DNA of 64,000 nt from assembly GCF_900113255.1 (NCBI RefSeq), contig NZ_FOOR01000001.1, forward strand, positions 124,001-188,000, in the 5' to 3' direction. Source of the stretch: Novosphingobium sp. CF614. GTDB lineage: Bacteria > Pseudomonadota > Alphaproteobacteria > Sphingomonadales > Sphingomonadaceae. Position numbers and translations under genes: made by a program. The stretch's first letter is position 1. Each line of letters begins with the position of its first letter. Shown piece by piece: positions 61,010 through 64,000 of the stretch. The notes beneath the pieces were generated by a model, which did no database searches, was not told the DNA's origin, and worked only from the letters and a program-made list of their open reading frames with translations.

Positions 61010-61849
61010 TCACTGGGCGACGGAGAAGCTCGCGCGGTACTGGGGCCTCAGCGTGGCCATGATCGCGCCGGTCACCGGCAGCGTCACCTCATAGGTGCCT
61101 TCCGCATAGGGGCCCGCCTCGTAGGGGGCGACCAGGATGCCGATGCGATCGAAGGTCCGGCCGTTGGAGGACCCCAGGATCAGCGTCTGCGCCACCGGAT
61201 CAATGCATTCGCTGAACATCTGCTCGCTGTCCCGCTTGACCGGCTCGCCGCGCCGTTTCGTCCGCTCCTTGTCGAGCGCGTCGCAGAACGAATCGCGGAT
61301 CGCGCCGCGCAGCGCGTCGGTGCCGGTGAACAGGTCCTGCGGCTTGCGGGCGACCTCTGCACGCCGGTCCCACAGCAGGCTGTCGAAGTTGGACATGCCG
61401 TGCGCGCCGCCGGAGTACATGTAGAGATCGGCCGAGAGCGAAAGCCAGCCCGGCAGGTCGGTGACGACCGACCACTTGGCGCCATAACCGTGCGGCCGGT
61501 AAGGGAAGCCGTCCTTCTTCGCCGCCGCCTGGTCATCGCGCGCGGAGGAGGCCAGTTCCGAACGGGCGCCGGCGAGCCGCGAATCGAGCATGTCCTTCAG
61601 GCCGGGTATCGCGCCGGCGGCGTCGGGATAGGAATAGGTGAACTCGTAAAGGTCGTTCGCGACATCGATCGAGCGTCCGGTGCCCGGCGGCGCCTGGGAC
61701 GCGGCTTCGCTCGGCGCCCCACTCGCGTCGCTATCGGCGAGCATGGTTTCGGGAACGGCCGTCGCTTCGGCGGGGGCGGAATCGTCGTGCCCGCCCTGGC
61801 AACCGCTTGCCAGCAGCAGTACCGCCAAGGCCCATCCGCCGTTTCGCAT
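61010..61849 (-). CDS. Putative lipoprotein with DUF4163/DUF3298 (RsiV-like) region
   Basis: 279-residue envelope protein. Lipobox LLLASGC ends the signal peptide, so it is probably a lipoprotein. A Ser/Ala/Pro-rich linker follows, then TGRSIDVANDLYEFTYSYPD and LSLSADLYMYSGGAHGMSNF (DUF3298-like GGAHG motif) and KPQDLFTGTDALRGAIRD. The RsiV family includes lysozyme-responsive anti-sigma factors, but no sigma factor is adjacent and this copy is periplasmic. AGAGGA precedes the ATG at 61849. Confidence 0.8.
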   Translation of the reverse strand: MRNGGWALAVLLLASGCQGGHDDSAPAEATAVPETMLADSDASGAPSEAASQAPPGTGRSIDVANDLYEFTYSYPDAAGAIPGLKDMLDSRLAGARSELASSARDDQAAAKKDGFPYRPHGYGAKWSVVTDLPGWLSLSADLYMYSGGAHGMSNFDSLLWDRRAEVARKPQDLFTGTDALRGAIRDSFCDALDKERTKRRGEPVKRDSEQMFSECIDPVAQTLILGSSNGRTFDRIGILVAPYEAGPYAEGTYEVTLPVTGAIMATLRPQYRASFSVAQ

Positions 61850-61898
61850 CACTTTTCCTCTCGCGCATTAGCTCGCCGCAAGGCTAGAGAACCTCACC

Positions 61899-63281
61899 AT
61901 GAGCGACAAGAACGCATTGATCCAGCCTGATCGCGGCCAGAAGGCCATTGCCATCCACCTCGTCGACAAGGACGGGCTGGAAACCTTCCGCAAGGGCCTG
62001 TCCGCGCCCCAGCGCGCCGCGCTCGACGCCCACAAGTTCGTCGCCGACGGCTATCAGTACGCCGTCATGCCCGATGGCGAAGGCTGGGCCGTCGCGGCGG
62101 GCGTGGCGAATGTCGCCGATCTTTCAAGCTGGTGCATGGCCAAGCTGGCGGAGAAGCTGCCCGCCGGCACTTACCGCCGGATCAGCGGCGAGCCGGGGCC
62201 GGCCATGCTGGGCTGGATCACCGGCCAGTATCGCTTCGACCGCTACCTCTCCGATCCGGACGCGGAAGGCGCGCGCGTGCTGCTGACCGGCGAACCGGCC
62301 TCGATCGGCGCGGTGACGGCCGAGGCCGAGGCGGTCATGCTCGTGCGCGATCTCGTCAACACCCCCGCCGAGGACATGGGCCCCACCCAGATCGAGGCCG
62401 AGGCGGAAAACCTGCACAAGGCCTTCCGCGCCGAGATACGCGTGACGCGCGGCGACTTGCTGGAGCGCGAATTCCCGATGGTCCACGCGGTCGGCCGCGC
62501 TGCCGCCCGTTCCCACGCGCCGCGCATGATCGAGCTGGAGTGGGGCGATCCCGGGCATCCCAGGATCGCCGTGGTCGGCAAGGGCGTCTGCTTCGATTCG
62601 GGCGGGCTCGACATCAAGCCTTCCTCGGGCATGCTGCTGATGAAGAAGGACATGGGCGGGGCCGCCCACGCCCTCGCGCTGGCCCGGCTCATCATGCAGG
62701 CCCGGCTGCCGGTGCGGCTGCACGTACTCGTCCCGGCAGTGGAGAACGCGGTCTCGGGCAACAGCTTCCGCCCCGGTGACGTGCTGCGGAGCCGTGCGGG
62801 CATCTCGGTGGAGATCGGCAATACCGATGCCGAGGGCCGCCTGATCCTGGGCGACGCGCTCGCCCGCGCCGGCGAGAGCGAGCCCGCGTTCATCATCGAC
62901 TTCGCGACCCTGACCGGCGCCGCGCGCGTCGCGGTCGGTCCCGACCTGCCCGCGCTGTTCACCCGCGAGGACGCCACCGCCGAGGCGCTGCTGGCGGCGG
63001 GCAAAGCCTGCGATGATCCCTGCTGGCGCCTGCCGCTCCACGAAGGCTACCGCGAATACCTCAAGTCCGAGGTGGCCGATATCAACAACGCCGGCTCCAG
63101 CGGCTTCGCCGGAGCAAGCACGGCGGCGCTGTTCCTGGACAGGTTCGTGCCCAAGGGCATCGACTGGGCCCACCTCGATACTTTCGCCTGGCGCCCCGCC
63201 GCCAAGCCGGGCCGGCCCAAGGGCGGCGACGCCCTTGGCCTGCGCGCGGCCTGGCACATGCTGAGACAGCGGTATGGCTGA
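61899..63281 (+). CDS. M17-family leucyl aminopeptidase
   Basis: 460-residue metallopeptidase: GKGVCFDSGGLDIKPSSGML (metal and bicarbonate site), IGNTDAEGRLILGDALARAG (NTDAEGRL signature) and SGFAGASTAALFLDRFVPKG. N-terminal 150 residues are divergent, as in the leucyl aminopeptidase-like subgroup rather than classic PepA, so no pepA symbol is given. Followed by an SH3-like gene 16 nt downstream. Confidence 0.93.
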   Translation: MSDKNALIQPDRGQKAIAIHLVDKDGLETFRKGLSAPQRAALDAHKFVADGYQYAVMPDGEGWAVAAGVANVADLSSWCMAKLAEKLPAGTYRRISGEPGPAMLGWITGQYRFDRYLSDPDAEGARVLLTGEPASIGAVTAEAEAVMLVRDLVNTPAEDMGPTQIEAEAENLHKAFRAEIRVTRGDLLEREFPMVHAVGRAAARSHAPRMIELEWGDPGHPRIAVVGKGVCFDSGGLDIKPSSGMLLMKKDMGGAAHALALARLIMQARLPVRLHVLVPAVENAVSGNSFRPGDVLRSRAGISVEIGNTDAEGRLILGDALARAGESEPAFIIDFATLTGAARVAVGPDLPALFTREDATAEALLAAGKACDDPCWRLPLHEGYREYLKSEVADINNAGSSGFAGASTAALFLDRFVPKGIDWAHLDTFAWRPAAKPGRPKGGDALGLRAAWHMLRQRYG

Positions 63282-63296
63282 CCTTGCGAACCGGCC

Positions 63297-63698
63297 ATGA
63301 CCCAGCTAAGCGCGCCCATCTTTGCCTTTGGAGACGCATCCACGTTGGTCGCCGATGATTCCTATATCCGCCCGCCCCGGCTCGACGGCATGCTTGCCAT
63401 GACCGGGCCGAGCGTGAAGGCGGATCCCGGCTGCCTTCCGGTGCGCGGCGACCTGGCGCACATCAAGCTCGCCGGGCTTTACTTCGTGCCGCATTACGCG
63501 GTGCCGATGCCCCATGCGATCAAGGCGGGCGCGGTCCTGCGCGTCGCCGCGCGCGGCGACGGCGAGGCGATCATGGACCTGCCCGAAGGCGATACCTTCA
63601 ACGTGCTCGACATCGCCGGCGCCTGGACCTGGGGCCAGCTCGGCGAGGACGGCCCGGTCGGCTATGTCGCGCTGGGCCAGCTTGAGGCCCTGGCCTGA
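63297..63698 (+). CDS. SH3-like domain protein (no peptidase domain)
   Basis: 133-residue protein resembling the N-terminal SH3b region of C40/NlpC-P60 peptidases that often follow M17 aminopeptidase genes: [20 protein letters not shown] and [20 protein letters not shown] are typical. The stop comes right after this domain and argC starts in a TGATG overlap, so there is no room for the peptidase. Function is unknown. Confidence 0.75.
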   Translation: MTQLSAPIFAFGDASTLVADDSYIRPPRLDGMLAMTGPSVKADPGCLPVRGDLAHIKLAGLYFVPHYAVPMPHAIKAGAVLRVAARGDGEAIMDLPEGDTFNVLDIAGAWTWGQLGEDGPVGYVALGQLEALA

Positions 63699-64000
63699 TG
63701 GCTTTCAGCGTCTTCATCGACGGCGCCGCCGGCACCACCGGGCTCGAAATCGCCGAGCGGCTGGCCGGGCGGACCGAATTCGAACTCGTCATTCTCGATG
63801 AGGAGCGCCGCAAGGACGACACCGCCCGCGCCGAGGCGCTGAACCAGGCGGACTTCGTGATCCTGTGCCTGCCGGACGATGCCGCCAAAGCAGCCGTGGC
63901 GATGATCCGCAACGATCGCACGCGGATGATCGACGCCTCTTCCGCGCACCGCGTGGCGCCCGGCTGGACTTACGGCTTTCCCGAAGTGATCGGCCGCCAA
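63698..64000 (+). CDS. argC: N-acetyl-gamma-glutamyl-phosphate reductase (3' partial)
   Basis: First 101 codons of the short-type ArgC of arginine biosynthesis; the gene runs out of the window. [20 protein letters not shown] is the NADP-binding start and [19 protein letters not shown] and [20 protein letters not shown] (with the catalytic Cys replaced upstream by the short-type arrangement, CLPD) match the type 2 family. Start in a TGATG overlap. Confidence 0.95.
   Translation, partial: MAFSVFIDGAAGTTGLEIAERLAGRTEFELVILDEERRKDDTARAEALNQADFVILCLPDDAAKAAVAMIRNDRTRMIDASSAHRVAPGWTYGFPEVIGRQ

Overview
The window is GC-rich, densely coded DNA from an alphaproteobacterial chromosome, most likely a member of the Sphingomonadales (Novosphingobium/Sphingomonas-like). 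The reasons are a gene-transfer-agent (GTA) structural cluster in the standard alphaproteobacterial order, a tonB-exbB-exbD-exbD set, the division ATPase MipZ, many GTG/TTG starts, and short palindromic repeats of the kind scattered through sphingomonad genomes. No rRNA, tRNA, integrase, transposase or CRISPR array was seen. The genus is inference.

Region 1 (1-13568, all +) is an RcGTA-like head-and-tail operon: terminase large subunit (5' end outside the window), portal, gp3.5, prohead protease, capsid, head-tail connector, a tiny gp7-position ORF, tail terminator, major tail protein, two tail chaperones, a very short tape measure, gp12 to gp15 and a DUF2793 protein. Most genes overlap by 4 nt. 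Palindromic repeats interrupt the operon at three intergenic sites, and one repeat pair lies in frame inside the protease gene. gp12 carries a large N-terminal module that looks TIM-barrel-like, while gp15 is short and seems to have lost its own TIM-barrel segment.

Region 2 (13765-28037) holds housekeeping genes: an OmpA-type porin with a 22-proline linker, queC, an argD-argF-hslO operon, a double cold-shock-domain protein, prfC, and the ammonium module glnK-amtB behind a clear sigma-54 promoter, with a second P-II gene after a terminator. Region 3 (28134-34232, mostly -) is rpmI-rplT-pheS-pheT. Inserted between rplT and pheS is a ~0.4 kb unit made of one small GIY-YIG nuclease gene bounded by perfect 27-bp inverted repeats; this is the most unusual object in the window. 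Region 4 (34411-43326) has an AraC regulator, prs, glpX, hom and tonB-exbB-exbD-exbD with a strong terminator.

Region 5 (43368-64000) has a ligase-associated-type DEXH helicase, a MgtC/DUF4010 membrane protein, phosphomannomutase-dnaJ-mipZ, panC, a CsgG/HfaB-like exported protein, a two-component pair, lysC, ubiG, a three-gene NAD-salvage operon (ArsC-like, pnuC, NadR-kinase-like), aroC, map, a DUF3298-type lipoprotein, an M17 aminopeptidase, an SH3-like protein and the start of argC. Amino-acid and cofactor biosynthesis (arg, thr/met/lys, aromatic, histidine, pantothenate, NAD, queuosine) is over-represented. The truly accessory parts are the GTA cluster and the repeat-bounded nuclease unit.
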